64,000 nt of DNA from Prevotella sp. (GTDB lineage: Bacteria; Bacteroidota; Bacteroidia; Bacteroidales; Bacteroidaceae): assembly GCA_016901395.1 (NCBI GenBank), contig JAEAMQ010000048.1, forward strand, positions 35,116 to 99,115, in the 5' to 3' direction. The notes under the pieces are model-generated. The model was not told the DNA's origin. It saw only the letters and a program-made list of their open reading frames with translations, and did not search any database. Below, in pieces: positions 37,101 to 43,649 of the stretch (position 1 is its first letter; every line of letters starts with the position of its first letter). The translations under genes and the position numbers were made by a program.

Positions 37101-37179
37101 CAAAGGTACTTATTTTTTTGTAGAATAGTTAAAAGTTAAAAGTTAAAAGGTGCAATATGCTTTGATTTTTGTAACTTTG
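37101..37179. promoter_or_regulatory. Divergent -7 boxes for the YfhO gene and mtnN
   Basis: Minus strand TACCTTTG (37108-37101) faces the YfhO gene; plus strand TAACTTTG (37172-37179) faces mtnN and ends only 4 nt before its ATG. Between them GTTAAAA is repeated three times (37128-37148). Confidence 0.65.
37128..37148. repeat. Three tandem copies of GTTAAAA
   Basis: A heptamer array between the two divergent -7 boxes. Changes in copy number would alter the spacing of the promoters. Confidence 0.8.
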
Positions 37180-37183
37180 CCGT

Positions 37184-37882
37184 ATGAAACGTATTGGAAT
37201 TATCGTTGCGATGGACAAGGAGTTCGCGCAGCTCAAGACTTTGCTCGAAAACCTGCATACAGAGCATCATCATCACAAGGACTTTGTTGTCGGACAGATG
37301 GGTGAAACGCAGGTTATCATGCAGCAATGTGGTATCGGCAAGGTGAACTCCACTATCGGCGCGGTGGAGATGATCGACTGTTATGAGCCTGATTTGGTGA
37401 TCTCCACGGGGGTTGCCGGGGGTGCATACCCAGAGCTGAAACCCTTGGATGTGGTGGTGGCCACGGCCTGCACCTACCACGATGCCTACTGTGGCAGCGA
37501 GGTGGAATATGGTCAAATCATGGGCATGCCGGCCCTTTTCCCCACTGCCCACGACATGGTGGAGAAGACCCGCGACCTGCAACATCCTGTCGAAGGTGCC
37601 CAGATTGTGAGGGGTCTCACCGTGAGCGGGGAATGGTTTGTGGACAGTCGTGAGAAGATGCAGGACATCCTGAACCATTTTCCCGACGCGATGGCGGTCG
37701 ACATGGAGAGTTGTTCCATTGCGCAGACGTGCCATATCTACCACGTGCCCTTCGTTTCGTTCCGCATCATCAGCGATGTTCCGCTGCGCGATCACAAGGC
37801 GGCGCAGTACTTCGACTTCTGGGACCGTATGGCCGAAGGAAGTTTTGAGGTCACCAAAATGTTTTTGGAGTCCATCTGCTGA
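37184..37882 (+). CDS. mtnN: 5'-methylthioadenosine/S-adenosylhomocysteine nucleosidase
   Basis: 232 residues. The N-terminus MKRIGIIVAMDKEF, the glycine-rich VISTGVAGG and the purine-site block VDMESCSIAQ with RIISD near residues 205-210 are those of MTA/SAH nucleosidase (Pfs). It splits S-adenosylhomocysteine to S-ribosylhomocysteine and adenine. LuxS, the next enzyme, is encoded just downstream, giving the two-step route to homocysteine and the autoinducer-2 precursor. The gap to luxS holds a long inverted repeat. Confidence 0.95.
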   Translation: MKRIGIIVAMDKEFAQLKTLLENLHTEHHHHKDFVVGQMGETQVIMQQCGIGKVNSTIGAVEMIDCYEPDLVISTGVAGGAYPELKPLDVVVATACTYHDAYCGSEVEYGQIMGMPALFPTAHDMVEKTRDLQHPVEGAQIVRGLTVSGEWFVDSREKMQDILNHFPDAMAVDMESCSIAQTCHIYHVPFVSFRIISDVPLRDHKAAQYFDFWDRMAEGSFEVTKMFLESIC

Positions 37883-37898
37883 CGCTTTCTCAGAAGTC

Positions 37899-38100
37899 AA
37901 AGGAGTTAAAGAAGTTAGAGAAATTAAGACAATGTCACTTGGAGTATTACTGTATGGCATCTTCTTTGTGGTCTGTCATTCTCTTTTTCTGCTTCCTTTT
38001 ATCCCTTGACTTCCATTCCTTTAACAAGACATCCCACGAAGACGACCATCAGGTTTGGCCGAGGTAATGTCTTAATTTCTCCAACTTCTTTAACTCCTTT
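37899..38100. repeat. 202-bp element with 33-bp terminal inverted repeats
   Basis: Left arm 37899-37931 and right arm 38068-38100 are complementary at 32 of 33 positions. The arms are purine-rich on one side (contains GGAGTTAAAGAAGTTAGAG). The 136-bp middle contains a 25-codon hydrophobic open frame (37932-38009) with no support as a gene. It looks like a miniature inverted-repeat element or a very large hairpin in the mtnN-luxS message. I see no flanking target duplication. Confidence 0.8.
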
Positions 38101-38115
38101 AATTTCTTATCATCA

Positions 38116-38595
38116 ATGAACAAGATCCCATCCTTCACCATCAACCACGAGAAATTGCTCCGTGGCATATATGTTTCACGCAAGGATCAGGTGGGCGGCG
38201 AGACCGTCACCACGTTTGACATCCGCATGAAAGAACCCAACCGCGAGCCCGCCCTGCACAATGGTGCCATCCATGCGATGGAACACCTGGCCGCAACTTA
38301 TCTCCGCAACGACCCCGAGTGGAAGGATCGTGTGATTTATTGGGGCCCTATGGGTTGCCTCACAGGTAACTATCTGTTGCTCCGGGGAGACTTGGAGTCG
38401 AAAGATATCGTAGAACTCATGAAACGTACGTTCCGTTTTGTAGCTGAGTTTGAGGGGGATATTCCGGGTGCCGCGCCCCGTGACTGTGGCAACTATCTGC
38501 TCCACGACCTGCCGATGGCGCGCTGGGAGTCACGCAAATTTCTCACTGAGGTGCTTGAAAGAATACGTCCTGAGAACCTGATTTATCCAGAATAA
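38116..38595 (+). CDS. luxS: S-ribosylhomocysteine lyase LuxS
   Basis: 159 residues, the normal length. The metal site HxxEH is H53-A-M-E56-H57 and the third ligand is Cys124; the catalytic Cys81 lies in MGCLTG. It converts S-ribosylhomocysteine to homocysteine and the precursor of autoinducer-2. It follows mtnN on the same strand and is followed within about 15 bp by the candidate structured RNA, so that RNA could be its 3' part. Confidence 0.97.
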   Translation: MNKIPSFTINHEKLLRGIYVSRKDQVGGETVTTFDIRMKEPNREPALHNGAIHAMEHLAATYLRNDPEWKDRVIYWGPMGCLTGNYLLLRGDLESKDIVELMKRTFRFVAEFEGDIPGAAPRDCGNYLLHDLPMARWESRKFLTEVLERIRPENLIYPE

Positions 38596-38606
38596 GACAA
38601 GGATAG

Positions 38607-38936
38607 TAAGCCTGCTCCTTTGCAATAAGAGTCGTTGACCGATGTAAAGGAGTGCTTTGTGCGACATCAGTCGGATATGAATGGTTGACTTCTTGGGTTT
38701 ACTTAGAACGATTTAGGTAAATCCAAGGGCAAGCTATAAGATAAGGTACGATGGGCTTCCTTTGGTGGAAGTCCTACGAACAGAATGCAATCTGTTTGTA
38801 GAGTCTCCATCGTAACCCATGGTTTAATCGATGATCAATGAAGGGAACGAATGGTGGTAGAGGAAATCTGAACCGGGAGATACCCTCTGCCAGAATGGAG
38901 TCATCAAGTAAAATGCTTGTTACTTGATGATTTCTG
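38607..38936 (+). ncRNA. Candidate structured RNA downstream of luxS, family not recognised
   Basis: The whole 349-bp gap between luxS and tcdA folds. H0: 38637-38645 with 38664-38672 (8 of 9 pairs). H1: 38690-38707 with 38712-38729, 18 continuous pairs around a four-base loop. A closing stem 38745-38754/38807-38817 encloses H2 (38754-38760/38767-38773) and H3 (38774-38784/38791-38801, 11 pairs), a three-way junction. H4: 38856-38863/38884-38891. H5: 38901-38911/38920-38930, 11 pairs, then TTT. At least eight pairs are G-U when read on the + strand and would be A-C mismatches on the minus strand, so the RNA is from the + strand. It lacks tmRNA, RNase P and SRP RNA signatures that I can check by eye. 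No clear promoter; it may be cut from the luxS message. Confidence 0.6.
38901..38934 (+). terminator. Terminator-like hairpin closing the luxS 3' region
   Basis: Perfect 11-bp stem TCATCAAGTAA with its complement, eight-base loop, then TTTCT. The U-run is short. It would end the luxS transcript or the separate RNA. Confidence 0.6.
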
Positions 38937-38944
38937 CGCATGGA

Positions 38945-39874
38945 TTATTTGATTCCTGCAGACTCAAGGGTCTTCACCACCTTGTCATCGACCCATGTAC
39001 CTTCCTTCTTTGCCTTTACAATCTGGTGGTATTTCTGCAGATGTGCCTGCGCTTTGGCCTCGGCTGTCTGAGCCTGTGGATTGGTAGCAACGTCTTCCGG
39101 AGCAATACGCATGGTGCCAGCGCGGTTGACAAGGTCCTTCACAATCTCACCTCCAACAATGAGTCCGGCTGCTGATGGCACGAAAGCATTGCTGGCAGGA
39201 ATGTCGCGTCGCTCCGTACATTTGCGCATATCCTTGTCGGGGCAGATGCAATGGAAACGACAGGAAATGGTGTCATCCTCTATCTGCTTCAGCGGTTCCT
39301 CCTCGCTATACACCACTTTGAGCCGGGGAATGCGGAGTTTGCGCAGTTTTTTGCGAATAACCTTGGCCAGTGGGTCCATCTTGGTCTTGTTGATGTCGGC
39401 CACGCGAAACGCTGTGATGTCGAGCTTGTTGGCTGCACCCATACACGAGATGATGGGCACTTTAAGTTCGTGACACCTGCGAATCAGCTCCAGTTTGGCT
39501 GTCACCGTGTCTATGCAGTCGGCCACATAGTCAAACTTAGACAGGTCGATGTCGTCGGCATTCTGGGGCATATAGAACATCTGATACTTGTGTACGATGC
39601 ACCTTGGGTTGATGTCGTGCACCCGGTCGGCTGCCACATCCACCTTGTGCTTGCCCACCGTAGAGATGAGTGCATGCAACTGACGGTTCACATTGGTGAG
39701 ACACACACGGTCGTCGTCGAAGATATCGAGTTCTCCCACGCCACTCCGAGCCAGCACTTCCACCACATATCCGCCCACGCCTCCAACGCCGAAAACGGCT
39801 ACGCGCGCACCGGCCAGCGTGTCCATGGCGGGCTTGCCTAATAGGAGTTGAGTGCGGGAAAATTGATTTTGCAT
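38945..39874 (-). CDS. tcdA: tRNA threonylcarbamoyladenosine dehydratase
   Basis: 309 residues of the ThiF/E1-like family. The nucleotide-binding loop GVGGVGGYVVEVLARSGVG lies near residue 30, followed by DDDRVCLTNVNRQ and CIDTVTAK...CMGAANK, as in TcdA/CsdL. The enzyme uses ATP to cyclise t6A to ct6A at tRNA position 37. It thus acts downstream of TsaE, encoded at 8 kb. The C-terminal ~50 residues are charged and helical. It is divergent from the next small gene. Confidence 0.92.
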   Translation of the reverse strand: MQNQFSRTQLLLGKPAMDTLAGARVAVFGVGGVGGYVVEVLARSGVGELDIFDDDRVCLTNVNRQLHALISTVGKHKVDVAADRVHDINPRCIVHKYQMFYMPQNADDIDLSKFDYVADCIDTVTAKLELIRRCHELKVPIISCMGAANKLDITAFRVADINKTKMDPLAKVIRKKLRKLRIPRLKVVYSEEEPLKQIEDDTISCRFHCICPDKDMRKCTERRDIPASNAFVPSAAGLIVGGEIVKDLVNRAGTMRIAPEDVATNPQAQTAEAKAQAHLQKYHQIVKAKKEGTWVDDKVVKTLESAGIK

Positions 39875-39900
39875 ATCCTGTTTTTTGTTCTTTTGGGCTG

Positions 39901-39928
39901 CAAAGTTACTTATTTTTTCTTATCTTTG
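39901..39928. promoter_or_regulatory. Divergent -7 boxes for tcdA and the 119-residue protein gene
   Basis: Minus TAACTTTG at 39908-39901 and plus TATCTTTG at 39921-39928, 12 bp apart, so the two promoters must overlap. This position supports an ATG at 39951 for the plus-strand gene. Confidence 0.65.
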
Positions 39929-39950
39929 TATCATGGTAAACAAGAAAATC

Positions 39951-40310
39951 ATGGAAAAGGAATTTGAAAACTATTGGAAACATCATCAGCGGAATCTCAT
40001 TGAGCGTGCGCCGCAATCACTGAACGAAGAGCGTAAGAACTCGGGCAAGATGAACACGGCCGGTGATTGGCTGCTCTTTGCATTGCCCGTGATAGCCATG
40101 TCGGGCTTCATCAGCCTGAGATTGTTTTCCCAGGAGCTGGTCAATTTCCTCGTTTCCTTGGCCGTGGGGGCCGCCTTTTTCGTGCTGACCATGTTTATCA
40201 AGCCCTATGTCACCGGCAAACGCAACATAGTCGACATAGACGAGGACATCAAGCAGCATTTCTATCGCATCTATCAGGAGAAGGGATTGAAAGGCTTGGA
40301 AACCCTTTGA
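39951..40310 (+). CDS. Small protein with two membrane segments, conserved hypothetical
   Basis: 119 residues from the ATG at 39951 (MEKEFENYWKHHQRNL). The in-frame ATG at 39933 lies only 5 nt from the end of the -7 box, about where transcription should begin, so it is less likely. Two hydrophobic segments occupy about 42-60 and 68-86; the C-terminal 30 residues are charged (DIDEDIKQHFYRIYQEKG). I do not recognise a named family. It converges on the OMP-like gene at 40741 across array D. Confidence 0.7.
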   Translation: MEKEFENYWKHHQRNLIERAPQSLNEERKNSGKMNTAGDWLLFALPVIAMSGFISLRLFSQELVNFLVSLAVGAAFFVLTMFIKPYVTGKRNIVDIDEDIKQHFYRIYQEKGLKGLETL

Positions 40311-40603
40311 TGTTCTGTTTCTGGACTTGATTTTGTCAATAGTCTGATAGTTTTCCAGTGCCCTTTACCTATCATTTCTCGGAATTCGTTTTTTAATGCA
40401 GAAGTTGAAAACAGAAATCCGTGGTAAAAAGGAGCGTGACTGTCACCCGCAAAAGTGGGAAAACAGGATAATGACGTTTTTCCAAGCGCACCAAAGGCAA
40501 TAAGAAAAGTCCTGTCATATCCAATGATTTTTCTTGACAGATTGACGCGAAGGGTAAAACAATAAAATCCAATGCCAAGACGGGGAGATAGAGAAGGCAA
40601 GAA
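40311..40603. other. Intergenic region before array D, no gene seen
   Basis: A 430-bp converging gap in total. This part shows no promoter box or strong terminator. It does not match the long flanks of arrays B and C. Confidence 0.5.
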
Positions 40604-40691
40604 GATTAGCATCTAATCGCGACACGATTAGGTACTAATCACGACGCGATTAGATAGTTATTGCAAGACGATTAGGTACTAATCGCAAAGG
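40604..40691. repeat. Four tandem 22-bp units (array D, opposite orientation)
   Basis: Units start at 40604, 40626, 40648 and 40670, with cores such as GATTAGCATCTAATC and GATTAGGTACTAATC. The reverse complement of its right end (CCTTTGCGATTAGTACC) matches the left end of array B (CCTTTGCGATTACTATC), so it is inverted relative to A-C. It begins 49 bp past the stop of the minus-strand gene at 40741. Confidence 0.9.
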
Positions 40692-40740
40692 CCTTTGGGA
40701 ATGCCCGTATCTATTGGGGTTCCGGAAGGCCGTAAAAATC

Positions 40741-41586
40741 CTATTTCTGGGGCGTGGGATAATTGTATTTGTAATTATCCGAATAGCCGAAACTGGATTT
40801 GGGATACCAATTTTTCTCAACAGAAATCTCCATTGAGAAGTTATGGTTGGGAGTCCATCTCAAGGCTGCTCCGAGTTTGTCACCGAGGTTATTGTATAAA
40901 TAAGGTGAGCCCATGCCATAGTAACCGCCGGCATAGGGATAGCCGTAGGCCTGCACCCCATTGTTCACAATCGACTTCTTGCCATACACGTAGGCTGCCC
41001 AGTGCTCATTGAACTGATAGCCGAGTTCGCCGTAGAGACCACCGGTGGTATAGTTGTCGCCGCTCCAGTTGGTATGATCCACATAACCTCCGACGGCCAG
41101 CCATGCCTTCTTGCCCAAAGGCTGCAGATAGGTGGCAGTAATACTCTGGGTGAAGCCAGCACCCTTGCGCGCATTTTTGCCAAACTGCGCAAATACGCTC
41201 ATGCCCAGACTCACGTTGAGTCCCTGATGCAGTCCACCATAGCTATTGTAATAGGAGAGTGGGGCGGGGTAGTTGGATGTTGCGGCTTCCTCGGGCGTTG
41301 CTCCCTCGTGGCCATAATACACGGTATCCTGTGGCAAGGCCGAAGCACTGGTGTTGCCTGTGGCCGCTGTTGCCGTGGAGGCCGATGTGCTGGTTATCGG
41401 CGTGGTGACATACGACGGTTGGAGCGTATGGGCCTGTAAAGTGGCTGAAGAATTGAGCCCCACGGCAGCCGTGCCGGGAATGGCAAACGACGATTTGCCA
41501 CCGACCGTAGAGTGGTCTATCTGGGCGAAGACCGTCTGTGTGATGCCCAACGAGAGTGCCGCGAAGGCGAAGAGTCTTATTCTCAT
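40741..41586 (-). CDS. Secreted protein with beta-barrel-like C-terminal half
   Basis: 281 residues from the ATG at 41586 (MRIRLFAFAALSLG), giving a clear signal peptide ending VFAQ. Residues ~25-90 are Ser/Thr/Ala-rich and look disordered. From about 110 there are alternating aromatic/hydrophobic strands (LNVSLGMSVFAQFG, FTQSITATYLQPLG, GGLYGELGYQFNEHW, LGAALRWTPNHNFSMEISVEK) as in small outer-membrane barrels. No named family recognised. The frame is open to 41634, but that adds a pre-signal segment. Confidence 0.72.
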   Translation of the reverse strand: MRIRLFAFAALSLGITQTVFAQIDHSTVGGKSSFAIPGTAAVGLNSSATLQAHTLQPSYVTTPITSTSASTATAATGNTSASALPQDTVYYGHEGATPEEAATSNYPAPLSYYNSYGGLHQGLNVSLGMSVFAQFGKNARKGAGFTQSITATYLQPLGKKAWLAVGGYVDHTNWSGDNYTTGGLYGELGYQFNEHWAAYVYGKKSIVNNGVQAYGYPYAGGYYGMGSPYLYNNLGDKLGAALRWTPNHNFSMEISVEKNWYPKSSFGYSDNYKYNYPTPQK

Positions 41587-41736
41587 AGTCAATATATTGC
41601 TATCCATCATCGTGTCTTGAACACGACGTTGCAAATATACGCAATGTTGTTGACAGGGCGAGAGCCGTTTAGTGTTTTTTATTATACTTTTGTTTAAAAA
41701 AGACTAAAGATAAGGGCCTCTCATGCCGATTATTGC

Positions 41737-41744
41737 TACCTTTG
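41737..41744 (+). promoter_or_regulatory. -7 box upstream of the 191-residue secreted protein gene
   Basis: TACCTTTG, 52 nt before the ATG at 41797. No -33 TTTG at the usual distance. Confidence 0.5.
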
Positions 41745-41796
41745 CGCTATCCTTGTTGGAAACAAAAGCTACATGGAGAATCTAAAAGGAGAAATT

Positions 41797-42372
41797 ATGA
41801 AAAAGATAACTACATCAGTTGTATTGTTGCTGATGCTTGCTGCTCCCTTGCAGGCACAGGTGTATAAGGATGTTGACAAGACTCCTAAAGAACGCTTGAA
41901 CGATTTTTTGGGCGAGACCGAAAAGGGCATGCGAAAAGCCGGCAAAACGATTTCCAATTTTCTGGGTATAGAGTCCAAATCGTCGGCAGACGATATAGAG
42001 ATTGACGGGGTGAAATATATGCCATTGCATACCGTTAACCTGTTTTATGCCGACTCCACCGGAATGATTGCTCGCTGCAAGGCTGATTTCAAGCGGCGAT
42101 ACAGTGCAGCAACCGTTGTAGCGGTGGCTATTCCTCAGGAGACATGGACGGAAACCGTCATCAAGGAAAACAAGAAAATCACTACTTATAAGCGCACGGC
42201 CTACTGCTATGTGCTGGCCAAGGACGGTACGGATGGATACATCAATGCCCGCTATGTCTTCAAGGAGTTGAGAAAACCCGGCAGTCCATGGGTGAAACCC
42301 GAGGAGAGCTGGCCTGGTTTTGAGCGTGCGGACGCTATTCCGAATGTTCACTTTAAACAACTGAATAAATAG
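41797..42372 (+). CDS. Secreted hypothetical protein
   Basis: 191 residues from the ATG at 41797 (MKKITTSVVLLLMLAAPLQAQ), which begins a signal peptide. The upstream ATG at 41773 would add eight residues before it. The mature part has a helical, charged beginning (residues ~25-60) and then a mixed region with YCYVLAKDGTDGYINARYVF, reminiscent of an SH3-like surface but not firmly. No family recognised. It is followed within 8 nt by the TPR gene, so the two probably share a message. Confidence 0.7.
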   Translation: MKKITTSVVLLLMLAAPLQAQVYKDVDKTPKERLNDFLGETEKGMRKAGKTISNFLGIESKSSADDIEIDGVKYMPLHTVNLFYADSTGMIARCKADFKRRYSAATVVAVAIPQETWTETVIKENKKITTYKRTAYCYVLAKDGTDGYINARYVFKELRKPGSPWVKPEESWPGFERADAIPNVHFKQLNK

Positions 42373-42380
42373 TAGATGCC

Positions 42381-43262
42381 ATGAATTTTTTGAGAAAACT
42401 GTTTGGTGGAACAGAGGAAACACCGGAAGAAGAGAAGAAGGTTCAAGAGGCCCGCAACTTCGATGTACTGAAATATGATGGTGTGGCGGCTCTCAGACAG
42501 AATGCGTTCGACTATGCCATCAAGTGTTTCCGTTGTGCCCTTGATTTGCAGGAGGATGCCGAAACCCGCGACTATCTGGCTCAGGCACTTATCCATACCA
42601 ACGAAATGCGGGAGGCTTTTGAACAGCTGGAGCATCTCTCGGAGACAGAGCCTGATAATGTGCGCATACAGCTCCGTATGGCCGACGTGGCCTATATGAT
42701 GGAAGACTACGACGCAATGACAGAGGTCTGCGAGCGTGCCAACACCATCGACAGCGAAAATGCGATGGTGAACTACTCCTATGCACGGGCGCGTATCGGT
42801 AAGGTCGACTTTGTATGTGCCATCGCCCTGCTCTCCAAGGCCATCACGCTGTCTAAGGAAACGCCCTTCTGGGATGCCTATCTGCTTCGCGGTCAGACGT
42901 TGCTCAAGATGAATGACGTGCCGTTGGCCGAGAAGGATGCCGACTATCTGCTGGAGCATATCGCCGACAATGAGGATATCCTGTTGCTCAAGGCTCGCTG
43001 CCGTGAGGCCGATGGCGACCATGAGGGGGCGCTGGAGGCCTATGGAAAGGTGGTCGAGGCCGACCCGTTCAACGTGGATGCTTTTAAGGAGAGAGCCGCC
43101 GTGCGCCAGACATTGGGAGACGAACAAGGCGCAGCAGAAGATTTGCAGATAGCCGAAGACTTGTCTCGTCAGACTTCGGTGCAAAGTGACGAAGAAGGTG
43201 GAGAGACAGATGTCGTCCGCCAGACCGAAGAGGCGTACCGGTCGATAAACCCCTTCGGATAA
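42381..43262 (+). CDS. TPR repeat protein
   Basis: 293 residues without a signal peptide. About six tetratricopeptide-like repeats run from residue ~30 to 265; clear ones are AFDYAIKCFRCALDLQEDAE and GDHEGALEAYGKVVEADPFN. The last 35 residues are acidic and polar. TPR proteins act as protein-binding scaffolds; the partner is unknown. It overlaps no neighbour and lies 8 nt after the secreted protein gene. Confidence 0.85.
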   Translation: MNFLRKLFGGTEETPEEEKKVQEARNFDVLKYDGVAALRQNAFDYAIKCFRCALDLQEDAETRDYLAQALIHTNEMREAFEQLEHLSETEPDNVRIQLRMADVAYMMEDYDAMTEVCERANTIDSENAMVNYSYARARIGKVDFVCAIALLSKAITLSKETPFWDAYLLRGQTLLKMNDVPLAEKDADYLLEHIADNEDILLLKARCREADGDHEGALEAYGKVVEADPFNVDAFKERAAVRQTLGDEQGAAEDLQIAEDLSRQTSVQSDEEGGETDVVRQTEEAYRSINPFG

Positions 43263-43407
43263 GGCTGTGGGCCGAAAGGCCTGTGCAGGATTACGAAGGC
43301 TCGTGGAAGGAAAGGAGACCGCGTGTGGAAAGCCTCGGCAGGGTCGCTGTGTCATGGAGGACGAGTGAGTATTCGAAAGTTTTTTGAAATATTTTCTTTC
43401 AAAATGC

Positions 43408-43438
43408 TTGTCGGTTTCCAAAAAATGTTATACTTTTG
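43408..43438 (+). promoter_or_regulatory. Promoter of the Phe/Tyr operon
   Basis: TTG at 43408-43410, 20 nt, TACTTTTG at 43431-43438. Transcription should begin near 43442, about 25 nt before the leader peptide and 208 nt before pheA, leaving room for the attenuator. Confidence 0.75.
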
Positions 43439-43466
43439 CAGTCATATAACGAGATAGAACAAGAAT

Positions 43467-43541
43467 ATGAAGTCTTACGCATCTTATCTGTATTTTTATT
43501 TTTACTTTGCAAGGGATTGTGAAGCGGGAAGTTGCGTGTAG
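43467..43541 (+). CDS. Phe/Tyr-rich leader peptide of the pheA operon
   Basis: A 24-codon open frame (ATG 43467, TAG 43539-43541) between the operon promoter and its terminator. It contains five Tyr (positions 4, 7, 9, 11, 13) and three Phe (10, 12, 14), with the run YLYFYFYF at 7-14. This is the composition expected of a leader peptide sensing charged tRNA-Tyr and tRNA-Phe. Its last third overlaps the 5' arm of the antiterminator (43519-43529), so ribosome position can decide which helix forms. It is too short for usual gene finding. Confidence 0.82.
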   Translation: MKSYASYLYFYFYFARDCEAGSCV

Positions 43542-43621
43542 ATTTCAACTTAAGACTAACATATACAACAAGTAATGTATACGACAAGTCCCGCTTCATT
43601 GTAATGAGGCGGGATTTTTTT
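43519..43621 (+). promoter_or_regulatory. Transcription attenuator of the Phe/Tyr operon
   Basis: Terminator: 43589-43599 pairs with 43604-43614 (11 bp, TCCCGCTTCAT core, one G-U) followed by seven Ts. Antiterminator: GAAGCGGGA at 43521-43529 is fully complementary to 43589-43597 and the helix extends to 43519-43520, so it excludes the terminator. A ribosome stalled at the Tyr/Phe codons (43491-43508) would leave 43521-43529 free and allow antitermination; one that runs to the stop at 43541 would cover it and permit termination. AGTCTTA at 43471-43477 can also pair with TAAGACT at 43551-43557. Confidence 0.8.
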
Positions 43622-43649
43622 ATACAGATAGGATAAAGAGAAAGAACAG

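Noticed and set aside
37932..38009. 25-residue hydrophobic open frame in the loop of the mtnN-luxS inverted repeat
   Set aside because: Short, no ribosome-binding or conservation evidence; could be chance in a T-rich stretch. Worth noting only if the element proves conserved.
38659..38890. Possible group II intron (GTGCG at 38659) or RNase P RNA (GAGGAAA at 38860)
   Set aside because: No domain V-like hairpin for an intron, and the other conserved RNase P blocks are absent; the short words occur by chance.
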